NCBI RefSeq assembly: GCF_965638725.1 | Contig: NC_134963.1 | Span: forward strand, 11,002,501 to 11,066,500 | Direction: 5' to 3' | DNA from: Aptenodytes patagonicus | Lineage: Eukaryota > Chordata > Aves > Sphenisciformes > Spheniscidae | DNA: 64,000 nt | Shown here: piece after piece, positions 1-12,243 of the stretch | Layout: each line of letters starts with the position of its first letter | How positions within the stretch are numbered: the first letter of the stretch is position 1 | Program-made: the position numbers and the translations under genes | Notes under the pieces: generated by a model | The model's database searches: none | What the model was told of the DNA's origin: nothing | The model's input: only the letters and a program-made list of their open reading frames with translations

Positions 1-1372
1 TCTCTTGTGAAGCCTAAGGAAGAAAAAAAACATTCTCCTTAAAAGAACCTTTCTTTGCCCTTTGGAAAGTTGACTGCACTGCCATCTGCTGACAAAATGT
101 TTACGACCAGGGAGGCATAAATTATAGAAAAATCACGGTACCTGTTTTTATCGTAAGTTTTATTTGATTTGATGCATTATATAAATTTAAGCCTTCTCAA
201 TACCATATATTCTTTTTTTTGCAAGCTTTCTATTTAATAAAGAGATACCTATATGAAATAAAATACATAGTAGTACATAGTAGCATTCATTAGCTTCTGA
301 AAAACTTTGCTTAAGCTTCACTGACTTGTAGTGAGGCAGACTCTGAATTCCTAGTATTGGTTTGAAAAGTGATTTGGAGTCGTATAGCTTGGAAATGTTA
401 ATCTATTATTGGGAGATGTGGAAGATAAGCCCTCAAAAAAATGATAGCAGAACCTAGTTGCATTTAAAAAAATAAACAAGAAAACATCATGCCTAACAGT
501 GTTTGAAAGGACCATCATGTGAGAAAACTGCATAATATGCTTACTGCAAGAGCTGTTAAAATCAATGTTTAAGCACACAGATTTGGAAAGTAGGCTTCTG
601 AAAACATATAAAATAAGCTGATTTTCACAATTGCTGTGTCTTGGTCTCCCGTTAATCTCTGCAACTTTGCATACCAGCAGATTTAATGGTGAAGTGAGTC
701 ACTGGTCAGAAACAACATTTTAAAAGTTATAAAATGCCCTCAACGCCTCTTGCACTGTTTGGAACCTGTCACAATACAGTGTCTTAACAATTACGTGAGT
801 TGGAAGGACCAAATAGTCCATACCACCATGGCAGCAGCAGAAGCGGCGTTGCAGCCTTGTTCTCTGCATAGCACTACTCTGCACTCTGAATGAGCAGCGT
901 GAGATATGGGGGAGCAGCTCTGCAGTGCGCTGCACGAGATAGACGTACACACATCTTTGGAAACACTAGTAGATGCTTGGAGTGCCAGGTACAAGATTGG
1001 TATGGGTTCTTGCTCCACCAGTAGCAAGCATGGCCAAACTCAGCGTTGTTTGAAGGGGTGCATAATTATTGGCAGGCAAACACCATGGGACTCTGGAAAG
1101 CAGCACTTGTAGAGATATCAGAACATCACTCCTACTGGTGCAGAATGACAAAATTACCCAGTACTTTGAAAACAGCAGCCTCTTCTCTCTGTGAGTCACC
1201 CCTTCCCTCCCTGCTGTCTGCCTTCCCCCGGAGGCATGTTGCTAATGGAAGCTAAAGCTAGAGGACAGTAGCCTTGTAGCAGGGTCGCTGTGCATGAAAT
1301 GAGTGACATTACAGACCCTTTCTAAAGTTTTGCATACCCGCAGGCTGCTTATACCAATGCATCTTGTTCTAG
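1..1372 (+). other. DGCR2 intron, partial
   Basis: AT-rich intronic sequence upstream of the first recognisable DGCR2 exon. No coding exon matching the first half of the lectin domain is visible and no repeat was recognised. Confidence 0.7.
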
Positions 1373-1549
1373 GCTCTTCAGAAGTATTTTTACCCCCTGA
1401 CCCTATCTTCGGTACGGCTATGTCTGAAAATGAAAACGTTCTTTGTGCCCAGCTTCAGTGTTTCCATTTTCCTACCCTTCGGCACCATGGTTTACACAGC
1501 TGGTATGCTGAAAACTGCTATGAGAAATCTTCATTCCTCTGCAAAAGGA
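1373..1549 (+). CDS. DGCR2: DGCR2 exon: end of C-type lectin domain
   Basis: The acceptor is a TTCTAG before 1373 and the donor is GTAAGT at 1550. The exon encodes [13 protein letters not shown] through SSFLCKR, with the closing cysteines of the lectin fold. It starts with two bases of a split Gly codon and ends with the first base of a Ser codon. In human DGCR2 the same residues flank this point. Confidence 0.95.
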
Positions 1550-4500
1550 GTAAGTTGGTTTTAGTGCAGTGTTAACTGTGTTGTGTGTTTAAATATGCGT
1601 ATAACAAATATGGGGAAATTGGTTAGTTATCCTTTCTACCTTTTGCCCAGTGAATTAAAAAAAAAAAAGGGGGGGGGGAGTTAAATTTCTGCTTGGTTTA
1701 AATAAATAAGAGCATCCTAATGTGTGGTTGTCAGCCACAGTACAGATTTTCACTAAAAAAATGATTGTTAAACAGCTATATCAGCCCCAAAATAAAGTAT
1801 ACTTGGAAAAAAAAAAAATCTAAAAAAACCCCCGCGCCTTATTAGTAAATATCACTCTTAAATTATTAACTTCACATGAAAATGAGGAAACACTTATTTC
1901 TGGTTTATTTTGAATATAGCAAATTCTATTAAATTCTTTCCAGCCAATTATTAGAACTAGGGGGAAAAAAAAGGCAAGTGGAGCTACTGACTTAATTTGG
2001 AAAAAAATGGCTTTCATTCTGTATCTTGCATTTCTTTACTCCAAAAGGCTTTATACCAACAGAGGTATTGGCAGTATTTTCAGGTAATATTTAAGATACC
2101 TGATATGGATGGTGCTCCTTTGCAAGAAGGAGAAAAGTTGTTGAACTTTTACTGCAGTTCTTGAAGTTTCTCTAGGTTTTTTTTTTCTTTAAAGCAGGAA
2201 AAAGACTTACAGAATGGCAAGGGAGGAAAATTCAGCCCTTCTTTGCCAGCTTTTGCACCTGAAATATTGAAAATTAGGAAGACAGGATATTGCCTTGTCT
2301 ACCTTGAGATATAATAAAATCTTGGAATCTGATATTGAAGGGCATGTGTTTAGGCGATAGCTCTGCCAAAACGTTAACCAGAGGGTGAGGCTATCAGATG
2401 TATAACTTAAGCAGAAGAATGCTGTGTCCAATTTCGGGCCTCGCAGTGCAAGAAAAATGTTGACAAGACCTTGACAAATTGAGGTGAGTTCAGTGGGGGC
2501 CAGCAAGATGGTGATGTGGGCTGAAGCACCTGTTTGAGGTGAGGCAGTGGGAATGGGGCTCCTTCAGCCTGGAGAAAGGAAGGCTTCCAGGGGACCTGAT
2601 AGCAGCCTGCCAGTAGTTACAAGGAGGTTATCAAGGTGATGGAGCCAGGCTGTTTACAGTGGTGCGTGGCAGGAGTCAAGGGACTTTAAGTTGAAACAAG
2701 AGATTTGAACTGATGCCAGGGAAAACTGTTTAATCGTGAGGGTAGTCAAGAGTGGAACAGACTCCCAGGGAGGTTGTGCAGCCTCTATCCTCGGAGGTTT
2801 TTATGACCAGGTTAGATAAAACCCTGAGCAACCTGTTGGGACGTCATAGCTGACCCTGCTTTGAACAGGAGATTGAGCTGGAGACCTCCTCGGGTCTCTT
2901 TGAGTCTGAACTTTCCTGTGGACCTTCCCAGCTGACCTGTGCGTAGGTGGAGGGGGCAGGCCACTCTCCCTTGAGCAGCTGCTTCAGCTGGCAGCTCCCA
3001 GCGCTGTCTGTGTTTCCTCTTTCTGGTTTTGGTACCTGCCTTTAGGTCAGTGGGAGGAAAGGACAGTGGACAGAAGACACCTAAACTTCCTCCACTGGGC
3101 AGGGGTCAAGATGCAGCTAGGGCATTAGAAGTACTATTGCCTGGCTTCCTTTTTTAGGCCTGGCCTGTAAGAGTGTCCTTCAGGTTTGGTCCAGGGAAGA
3201 TCCAGCTTTTCCTAAGTACCAGGAGAGAGGGAGGGAGCTGCAGCAGGCATTGACAGTGAAGCTTAAACTTCTCAGACCACTTGCTTTCCTGTGTCTTGGA
3301 GAGGATGCCTGAAAGCGTGTCAATTCCATTAAATACTTAAAACTCACTTTTATCAATTTTGAGCAGTAAATCATCCCTGCATGCCTCTAGACTATCCATT
3401 ATCTTCCCCACTCCTTGGAGATCCCTTTTCAAAGTTGCTTTAATGTGAAGGCATGACTTTTAACTGGTGTTATGCTTATGTTTAAAAATCACTTAATGTA
3501 ACAGAATAAACTGGACTCCTGTCTGGCAGGCTCACAGACACTTGGATATTGATGTGTGTTTCTGTTCTAGGCCAGACTTGCGTTGATATCAAAGACAACA
3601 TTGTTGATGAAGGCTACTATTTCACTCCAAAAGGGAATGATCCCTGTTTGAGCTGCACATGTCACAACGGTGAACCTGAAATGTGCGTGGCTGCTTTGTG
3701 TGAACGGCCCCAGGGGTGTCAGCAGTATCGCAAAGACCCTAAGGAGTGCTGCAAATTTACATGTTTAGACCCAGGTAAGAGTTGACTGCTACAGTTTTGT
3801 CAAGAAAAATGAGTTCAGTGCTCAACTTGGTTATCTTTGGGTATAACTTTGTTTTAAATGATGCATCCCTTCAGACATTGCTGGGTACAAACACCCTGTG
3901 GGGAAAGATCTCAAATCACAGGAAATGAAACACTTCAGACTGTGGCTAGAAATAATTAGTCATCCTTGATGCTACTTATATAGGAGAAGCAGTAGCTTAT
4001 TTTCTGTATAGAGGTTGACACTACTGTGGATTTTTAGTAGAGTGTCTTGCGTGGTTCCTTTATCATGTTTAGTTGTTATGAAAAGACTTCTCTCTTGAAC
4101 ACTAATTAAGCATCTTTTTCTGGACTTGAGCATTTATGTGTGTGGAAGTTTGCATGCAGGGATCACATGGGAAGCAAAGTTTATAAATTATGTAGAGTTT
4201 CAGTAATAATCAGGACATGCAACCTTGCTTATTGGATTTGGCATCTCAGTGCAGCTTCTTGTTTTGGATCAGTAAAGTCTTCAGTTGACTCTGACTGAAC
4301 TGTTTGTCAGTCACCATTTGGGGATTTAGATTTTGGGGGGGTTATTTTTCTGTAAAGAGACTTGCGAAAAGAAATGTATCTTACTTGGAATTTACTGTGA
4401 GGGTGGTCAAATACTGGAGCAGATTGCTTGTAGAGTCTCCATCTGTGGGGATATTCAGCACCTGATTGGACTCTGTGCTGGGCAGCCTGCTCTAGCTTGA

Positions 4501-7500
4501 CTCTGCTTGCGCAGGGGTTAGACTGGATGATCTCAGGACGTCCCATCCAACCTCAACCATTCTGCGATACTGTTATTTCCTGGTATTTTAAAAGAACATA
4601 ATCTTATCTGAGTGCGCTAAGAAACTATTGTTCTGAACTCCTATGGAAAACATGAAAGGTCAACTCTTGCCATCAGAGGCTTCTATTTCAGCCTGTTACA
4701 AAAAAGGGGTGCTTATTGGCTTCCAAATTTGCAGTCTTTCTTATTTGTCTTAACTACAGAAGTTAATCATTAAAGGCCACTGGCTCCTCCTTGCTGTCAT
4801 TCACATTCCTTCTGAGGGTTAAGCTTAACAGATGTTTCTAGCTAGTGTTGCAGGTTGGTCAGTGAGAGTGGGGAAAAAGCAGGAGTCTTCCTCCCACTTT
4901 TATCAGCAGAGTTAAGACTTTGTCTTCATGTTTTTATCTTCAGGAACAGTGTCAGAAAAGTGTCATCCGGCAGACAGGATAAGATGGCCTGGGATAACCT
5001 CGTGCCATGTTCTTTAATCCTTGCTTATTGCTGTGGGTCTTAACAATTTCATGAATACTGATTTGAAGAGTGTATTTTACCACATCCTTTCTGATCCTTA
5101 AGCTCTTCTTTCTGTACTGATGTTAAATAAGACTGTTTCATTATACTCTTGCCTGAAGTGTTCTGGTTTTTTTAGTAACTTAGTTTTTGAGAGAAGAATC
5201 ATCAAGCAGTTGTCAAACTTCCTTCATAATGAAGTTACTTCAGCTAGTGATAAACACTGAAATTTTTAAATTAAGCATTTCAGTTTTCCTTCTGGGTGTT
5301 TATAAATGACTATTCCAGATGACAAAATTAATGAATTACTTTCTTTAATCAGCATGTATTTATCTTTTCCAATTCTTACATATATCTCCCCTAAGCTCTG
5401 TTGCAAAGGAAAGAAAACAGTTTACTAATCAACAGTAAGTAAATTAATCACCCAAGGAGAGACTGGGGGGAAATAAATCCTGCTGTTGGGTTGGCAGGTA
5501 ATCAGCTCTCACAGTGTGAGTGGGTGAGCAATGATTACAAGTGGATAACGAATATTACTCAAGGACTTGGTAGTAGGGGAATTTTTCAGTGGTAGGAGTA
5601 AGCTGAGCAATCACAGCTATACTCTCTTGAAAGATGTTTCTCCTCATTTAGGTGAAGATAAATAGCAGTGGAAAATCTTTCATGTACTAATGCTGAAACT
5701 GAGGTAGTCTGTCTGTTGCTGCTCCATGGATGTGTGGTAGAAAATATTTTTTTTCTGTGGCTCTTGTTTAGACAGACCCACAACTCTTATTTGTGGAAAA
5801 AGTAATAAAAGAAATAAAATACTTTGAAAGAGCTGATGGTGCAGAAGCTTTCCTAGTGACAAAACTGGTGCAGTTACAGGGTATTACTACCGTTTTGAGT
5901 GTAAAACAGACTTTCTGAAATAATCTGTTTGTATTTATGTGGGTTGGAAATCTCTGTGATGACTTACCTTGTTCTGTACAAGCTGGGTCTTTGTCTTTTT
6001 CTTAATCTAGGACATTACTTGACAATAGTTTATCCAGCCAAACAGGTTGAACATTAGGAGCTCTCACAGGCAGGGAGCAGTGTGATAGAGGCCCAAGACG
6101 CCCCAGAAGGTCCAAGAATTGCAGTTGTAGCTGGCCTAAAGAGAGTATGTGGAAGTCAGGCATTCTGCCTACAAGATTGCGTCATGCTTGCCTGTGTGTA
6201 TATTTTACTTAAGTCACTTTATTTAAGGCAGTTATTAGCACTAATTTATGATGTTCATGAAGTCAGCATTGCCATAAAATGGAGGAGGAACAATGGCAGG
6301 TCTGTGGTGTTCAGGAGGGTGTGTTGGTTGGTAGGTGCGTGACTGCATCAGTTTAAGCTCTGACAGTAAGAGTTGCTAAAAGGTTTGACAGCACAGAGGC
6401 TTTTGTACTGCACAGCCAGATTTGAGAGGGTGTGATGTTCGAGCTCTATGCATAGTGCACTATTAAATGAATTTCTTGTTGCCAAGAATGCATTATGTAA
6501 TAAACACCAGCCTGTTAGCCATGTACTTTAACGATGTATAAATTAGGTGGATTTTTCTGTTACTAGCATTTGTAGCAAGTCAGTACTTACAATTTTTGTG
6601 AGGCTTTTAGCTTTCTTTTGTAAGGAATCTTTGATACAGCTTTAGCTGCTGTTAGTGAAAGGAAACGTATTGAGAGAGCTCTTGCGACTGTGGTGGGTGT
6701 GGGAAAGGAGAGGTGGCCAGGATCTGGCTGGTTGCTCTAGGAAGCGCGGTGGCACTGCGGTGGCTGGGGAGAGGGGTTTGTACCTGGTTGTGTCCTGTAG
6801 CAGGAGGTGGCCAGGTTGTGCAGCCACTTCATCTGTTTCTTATCCCCACCTAACCTGGGTGCGTTTCTCATTCTGAGCTCTTGAACGGGAAATTGGTGCG
6901 AAGAACACAGCACAGTCATTTTTGGGTCATTTTTCTTTGTGTAGAGTATCTTTACGTGCGCATGCTACTTAAGCACAACCAAGTGTGATTAGTTGAATTG
7001 TGAACCTCTCATGTCTGGCACTGGTAGAACGGTAATAATTTGCTCACAACAGCCTTCCAAGTGTGGATCTGGTTAGCAATGGTGTAGAGCTCTCAAAGTC
7101 CTAAGCTCCTCGGTCTGTTTCGTGTTCTGCCACTTGCTTTCTATGTGATTCTAGGAAAAGATTTAATTCCTGTTTACCTTAACCTCTTCAGTTCCTGAAA
7201 GATGATTATCATGTTGATTCACCTTTTTAAGGTATTTTTAATTCCTATCACTTAATGGTGCTAACCAATGTACCAATGACATACGGAATTTAGATGACCA
7301 CATATTGGTGATAATGACAGTGTTTAGAGATTTTGTTGTTGGAAATGTAAAAGTTAAGCTGTCCAGAAGTCATGTAGAAACAGTGTGTAGATAATGCCAG
7401 TTCTCAGGCCTTTCCCATAGCTTCCAGGCCTGCTGTCCTCTTTCGTATAACATCATCAGCCATGCCAGGGAGACAAGTGGATGTGCAAAATGCTGTTAAC

Positions 7501-8901
7501 CTTTCCTTTTTCCTGTTTTCAGAGACCTGAAGCCTTCAACATTTTGTCCCTTTTGCTGATTAAGATATTTTTAGAAATGTTTAGATCATCTTGCAATAAA
7601 TAAATAAATCACCTGATGATTCATAATTTTCTTACATTTTTGAAATATGGGGAAGTGTTAAACCGGGCTAATGAATCTCCACTCTGCATTTATCTCTCCA
7701 TTACTGACAGAAGAACCTCAAGAAAAATGAATCTTGAACAAAAGTAACAGGCTTCTTTTTACATGTTTTGTGTGACAGATGGCAACAGTTTGTTTGACTC
7801 AATGGCCGGTGGAATGCGTCTGATCGTTAGCTGCATTTCCTCCTTCCTCATCCTCTCTCTGCTGCTTTTCATGGTCCACCGGCTACGCCAGAGGCGGAGA
7901 GAGCGCATAGAGTCTTTGATTGGAGCAAATTGTAAGTAGCCTGTATCTGTAACAAGTCTTGATTTAAGTAGTGTATGTGCTTCAGAATAGAGAGAGCAGA
8001 AGAAATAACAAATCTGTGGAAAACATCAGTGGAAGTCTGGTTATAGATTCTAGTCAGTACTGTACCCAAATGTAGCTCTGCACTGGCTGCCTGAACTGGT
8101 CATGATTTGTACAAGTTTTGGTTCTCTGAACCACTCCACATTCGAAGAAAAAACTTTTTTATATCAACACTTACCTTGTGCCTCGTGCTTATTGTTGACA
8201 GATTGATGTACGTAAAGGTGAGAAATGTCATGGTCTTGCTTGACTATGCCTGTGTGTCTTGGTAGGTTCTTCAAACTTGAACTTTTTTAGCCGATAATGG
8301 AAAAATATTTTTTGTTTGTATGTGGTCCAAATCTGAAATAACTTCTATGTGTGAATGATCTCCTTAGTTTGAAGAGGTTAGATTCAAATAGATGCGATGC
8401 AGGACAAACAGGCTGGGAGCAGGTGGGCCTGGGTATCGTTGTGTAACTGCAGTAAGTTGACTTGTATAGGTTATGTAGACTTTTTTAGGTCTTCAGGACA
8501 CATGAGTTTCTTGGGTGTGAAAAGTGGAAAAAGGTGTTGAGATCTGCCTTAAATTGAAGAAGAAAGCATGGGATAAAGTCGCTTACTTCTTTTTCTTCTC
8601 TTGAAATAGTGCACCATTTTAACTTGGGCCGCAGGATGCCTGGTTTTGATTACGGTCCCGATGGTTTTGGAACTGGCCTTACTCCACTGCATCTTTCAGA
8701 TGATGGGGAAGGTGGGGCATTTCATTTCCATGATCCACCTCCACCCTATACTGCTTACAAGTATCCAGATATTCAACATCCAGATGACCCGCCTCCTCCT
8801 TATGAGGCTTCTGTCAATCCAGACAGCATCCTTTGTTCCACTCCAGGTACGCAGGCAATAACTGCTCTTTTCTTCCTCTTTTTCATTTTGGCTAGAGGGT
8901 C

Positions 8902-8937
<36 letters not shown>

Positions 8938-9895
8938 AGAATCATGTATTTTAGTAATTGTGATGGGAAAATATATTTCAAGATAAAATCTCCTATTTCT
9001 GTGATGGAGGAAGTCTTTTGTTAAAATGTATCATTAAGCTTGTTTTTTCTCAGAGGTTCTTTGGATCACCTAAATTACAAGTGGAATCCATGCTGCAAGC
9101 AGTTTAACTCTTAGACCTTACCTTTTTTCAAGCCTTACCTTGGATGGGTTACCTGGTTACCTAGTTTCCACTATGCTGGTACCTTTTCTGGTCTTTTGGA
9201 GATAGGTCTGTAGAGATTGGTATTAAAAAGTAGAACAAATGTCAAGTACAAGAGATTTTGAATAAAATATATCCAGAGTCTTCTCTCTTCCCCACTTCCC
9301 CCACCCACACCCCCCAAAAATTGACCAAAAATATAACTTTCTAATGATTCACCCAGTGCTCTTCAGTTTTGCAGCTGCGATATTCACATACTGTAGAAAT
9401 CATTCCAATTTGGGATTTTATAGCAGCATATCTCACAAGATAAGTGAGCCTGATTAGTGCAAGTATCTTATTTATATATCTAAGTTTTATTTTTGCTGCA
9501 TAATTTTCCTCTTTTGCAGTGTCATCTCTTTTGTGCATTAATGCAAAACCAAGAAAAACTCAGAGCTTCCAGAAATACAGATAGTAAATCTATTTGGAAA
9601 CATGAAATGATATACTTCACGTTCTGATTCTGCTTGTTTTTTGTCCTTTGCAGATGGAGTTCTTTCTCAGACTGTGCAAAGCAGTCCTCCATCACTAGGA
9701 AACTGTGATGTATCCCCACAGCTTACAGAGGGATCGCTTCCTCCCTCAGTTGGTCCTTCTCCAGTGGAGCTGGAAGACTCTGCTGACAGCAGCACCTTTC
9801 TTGTTCCTCCTGACACACCGCTAAATGAAAACACACCGGCAGAAACTCTTACGGGCAGCCGTCACAGCCACTGTTCTCTCAATACCATTGTATAA
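1373..9895 (+). CDS. DGCR2: DGCR2 (IDD), 3' part of gene: last five coding exons
   Basis: Integral membrane protein DGCR2/IDD, a single-pass type I protein of the 22q11-syntenic region and putative adhesion receptor. The five exons (1373-1549, 3571-3774, 7779-7931, 8610-8846, 9654-9895) join in frame, with every junction interrupting a codon after its first base, and encode 336 residues after a split glycine. Domains in order are the end of the C-type lectin domain, a VWFC domain rich in cysteines, a transmembrane helix followed by basic residues, and a cytoplasmic tail with two PPxY motifs, an acidic DSADSS stretch and a C-terminal NTIV. Residue-level resemblance to mammalian DGCR2 is very high. 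The LDLR-A domain, signal peptide and first half of the lectin domain lie outside the window upstream. The neighbouring CA15 is also next to DGCR2 in mouse. Confidence 0.96.
2420..2920 (+). repeat. CR1 LINE 3' fragment
   Basis: It contains hallmark CR1 3'-tail phrases in order: a GCTCCTTCAGCCTGGAGAA block, a GTGGAACAGACTCCCAGGGA block, and a GAGCAACCTG block near the end. It lies in the DGCR2 intron between the lectin and VWFC exons and is diverged, so it is an old insertion. Confidence 0.85.
3571..3774 (+). CDS. DGCR2: DGCR2 exon: VWFC domain
   Basis: The acceptor is GTTCTAG and the donor is GTAAGA. It encodes about 68 residues from QTCVDIKDN to CLDP, with the CLSCTC and ECCKFTC patterns of a von Willebrand factor C (chordin-like) domain. 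This is the membrane-proximal extracellular module. Confidence 0.96.
4392..4572 (+). repeat. CR1 LINE 3'-end fragment
   Basis: Short diverged CR1 tail in the VWFC-TM intron. It has the GGTTAGACTGGATGATCTC block and a terminal CCAACCTCAACCATTCTGCG that matches the usual CR1 end. The rest of this 4-kb intron (3775-7778) shows no exon or repeat I recognise. Confidence 0.8.
7779..7931 (+). CDS. DGCR2: DGCR2 exon: transmembrane segment
   Basis: The acceptor is TGACAG and the donor is GTAAGT. It encodes a hydrophobic stretch ([19 protein letters not shown]) followed directly by a strongly basic stop-transfer run ([12 protein letters not shown]). This fixes the type I topology. Confidence 0.96.
8610..8846 (+). 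CDS. DGCR2: DGCR2 exon: PPxY-rich cytoplasmic tail
   Basis: The acceptor is AAATAG and the donor is GTACGC. It encodes the tail from LHHFNLGRR onward, with two proline-rich PPPPY motifs (DPPPPYTAY and DPPPPYEAS), which are known WW-domain ligand types. The open frame continues past the donor, but that extension runs into a 29-T tract and is not coding. Confidence 0.95.
8904..8932 (+). repeat. Poly-T tract (29 T)
   Basis: Uninterrupted run of T in the DGCR2 intron between 8847 and 9653. That intron is otherwise featureless. Confidence 0.95.
9654..9895 (+). CDS. DGCR2: DGCR2 terminal coding exon
   Basis: The acceptor is CTTTGCAG. It encodes the last 79 residues of the tail, including the conserved LEDSADSS and the C-terminal SLNTIV, and stops at TAA 9893-9895. 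The middle part ([12 protein letters not shown] region) is the least like the mammalian protein. Confidence 0.94.
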
Positions 9896-12090
9896 AGGAG
9901 TAAAAAGCCGACCGCCGGTCAGAAATAGTTTTAGCAACTGTTTGCACAGATAAACACTAATCCGTGGTTTGAACTTCAGAAGGAATCTCCACTTTGTTTT
10001 TTTGAACACTGCTTTTATGTTCTAGATTAGGATTGTGCCTCTCGTTTTTTGGCTGTCGTTATTCATTCACTAATCGGTTATTCCTGTAAATATGGATTGT
10101 ATAACTGCTCTTTTTTCCCATTGGCTATGGAAAAGAGTGCAGAGAATTCCTTTGACTTCTAAGGAGGTGAAAAGTATGGGTAGTGTTTGGTTGGGTTTGG
10201 TTTTTTTTTCTTAACCTGAGAGGAAACAAAATCTACATCAGAAAAAAGCTGCTTGGATTTGGCTGGATACCACTGGACCCAGGGAACAGACGATGGAAAA
10301 GGAGGGTGGGGGCAGTCACCATTCAATCAGTTGCTTTCTCTCTTGCTTCAGTGCTACACTTGGAAAAGGCAGAGAAGACGGAACTGCAGGGGAAGGGGCT
10401 GGGGGCCTGTTTTACAGAGCAGGAACACTGAGGAGCTGAAACACATGCCACCAAGTAAGAGTTACACAGTATAAAACATTGCGTGTTTTGATTTGCCTTG
10501 CTGTTTCAGAACACCGTAGGGACTGGAGGATGAATGATCTACGCAATATGTGACGAGTGGGTACTAAGAAAACTAGGATTTGCAATTACAATTATTTGTT
10601 GTTGGTAGCTGCAAAATCTCATGTTGTCAGGTAAACTTCTGGCCCATAAAGAAGACTGGGTCTGTGTAATGCTTGTGTCCCTTTGGTAGAATCCTCATAC
10701 GTGTTAGGTAGTACTTTAGGGAAGAGATGGGGAGCAATTAACTTTGATGCAGTCTCACTTTCACTATATGAAGCCCCTGTTTGTTATAATCTTATAAGGA
10801 AGACTGAGGTATTTTTCTTTGTAGTTTTAACTCCTTTACAGTGAACAGTTGCACAAGACTGTCCTGGATAAAAGACCATTGTTCTTGCTTATTGCATGCT
10901 ATATTTAGCATGTAAATGTGTTCCCTCACCTCCATTTCACTTCTTTATAGTTCTACAAATACCATTTAAAAACAGTGATCAACACACATGATGTTTAATT
11001 CTAATTGGACACTTGTTCCTTATCTGAGTCCCATAAATTGCCAGCCCTATTCTAGGCATTTCCCCCGTGCCTCCCAAACCATTTATCCAGGTCCCACAAG
11101 GGGTTATAATGAGGTTAGTGTACTTAAATCAATGAAGCGGTTTGCTTCAGTCTGATATGTCATCTTAAATTTCCCCCTCAGATTGAACTCCTTAAACTAA
11201 GTTAATTTACAGATAGCAAAAAGATTCATTCGCTCCCTCACTAAACCCAAAGTCAAGCACTGTTGGTTTTGATAATGCGTGCAAAATAATCTTTACAGGT
11301 GATTTTAAATTTAAGTTTGGATTTCAGTGTGCAAATAATTTACCCTTTCCCCCCATACTCCTCTTGCCTCTGCTTCTCCTTGACTTACTGTAGCAGTCAA
11401 CAGATGAGATGAATTATAAGGAATTTGTAAAGAATGCCCTTTGTGAGTGTTCTCCTGTTACCTTATGAAGGGTACAAGCCTAGAGGGACAGGAAGAAAAC
11501 ACTGCACGGGGATGTGTATGTGGTCTATTTTTCTAGTAATGACGAGAAATCATACTCGTATGACAAATCCTAACCCGCTGTTGTGGTTTCCCAGTGCAGC
11601 TGACTCTTTCCCCATTGAATATGCTGCTACTTTCTATTCTGTGTCTTGCCTATAGGCTTATATACTGTACTTGGGGATTGGTCTTGACAATTCAACTCCT
11701 TTTGCACAGAAAACTGAGTTTAGTTATTGACATCATATCTGGTGTCTTGACATTCAGACACTTGCTAACAATCTTGAATCCATCAGAGAGCGTGAATCAC
11801 GGTTCTGGGGTGTGCTGCTGGCACGCAAGTGGGAGGAAGCACTGTTAGGAAGCCTCTCCGCCTGGAGCCGTACCGCCGCCCGCGTCCTGCTCTCTGGTTT
11901 GACTGGCTCTAACAGCAGTGGTATGAAACGAGGAGTGATTCTCCACCCTGTGGGATGTCTTACCGTCTCCTCCTCTGAGTTCAAGTTCTGGTCTAATGAA
12001 GTGGATGGATAGCAGTAGTCAGAACCATGCGTACAAATTATTGAGCATTTCTGAAGTATGAAAATAAAGCGGGTTTTGTGCATTTTTGAG
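9896..12090 (+). other. DGCR2: DGCR2 3'UTR (probable extent)
   Basis: Non-coding AT-rich sequence after the DGCR2 stop. An AATAAA at 12063-12068 would give a 3'UTR of about 2.2 kb, similar to the long 3'UTR of mammalian DGCR2. Further AATAAA sites at 12926 and 14798 could extend it. The choice cannot be settled without transcript data. Confidence 0.55.
12063..12068 (+). promoter_or_regulatory. AATAAA polyadenylation signal, candidate for DGCR2
   Basis: Canonical AATAAA followed within 25 bases by GGGTTTTGTGCATTTTTG, a GU/U-rich stretch suitable as downstream element. Confidence 0.5.
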
Positions 12091-12150
12091 CACATTCATA
12101 CGTTTTATACATTGTATGTACTGATTTTTCTTTAGTTTTATAGGTACGAA

Positions 12151-12243
12151 TGTGTGTGTGCGTGTGTGTGTTTCTGGGTGGCGCGTGCAAGAGAGAGAGA
12201 TATATATATACACACACGCACACTGTATATATATATATACACA
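12151..12243. repeat. Compound (TG)n / (TA)n microsatellite
   Basis: Alternating GTGTGTGT, GAGAGA, TATATATA and CACACACA runs just beyond the proposed DGCR2 polyadenylation site. Confidence 0.9.

Noticed and set aside
8847-8986. Extension of the DGCR2 tail frame past 8846
   Set aside because: It enters a 29-T tract giving poly-Phe. The GTACGC donor and the matching downstream exon explain the gene.
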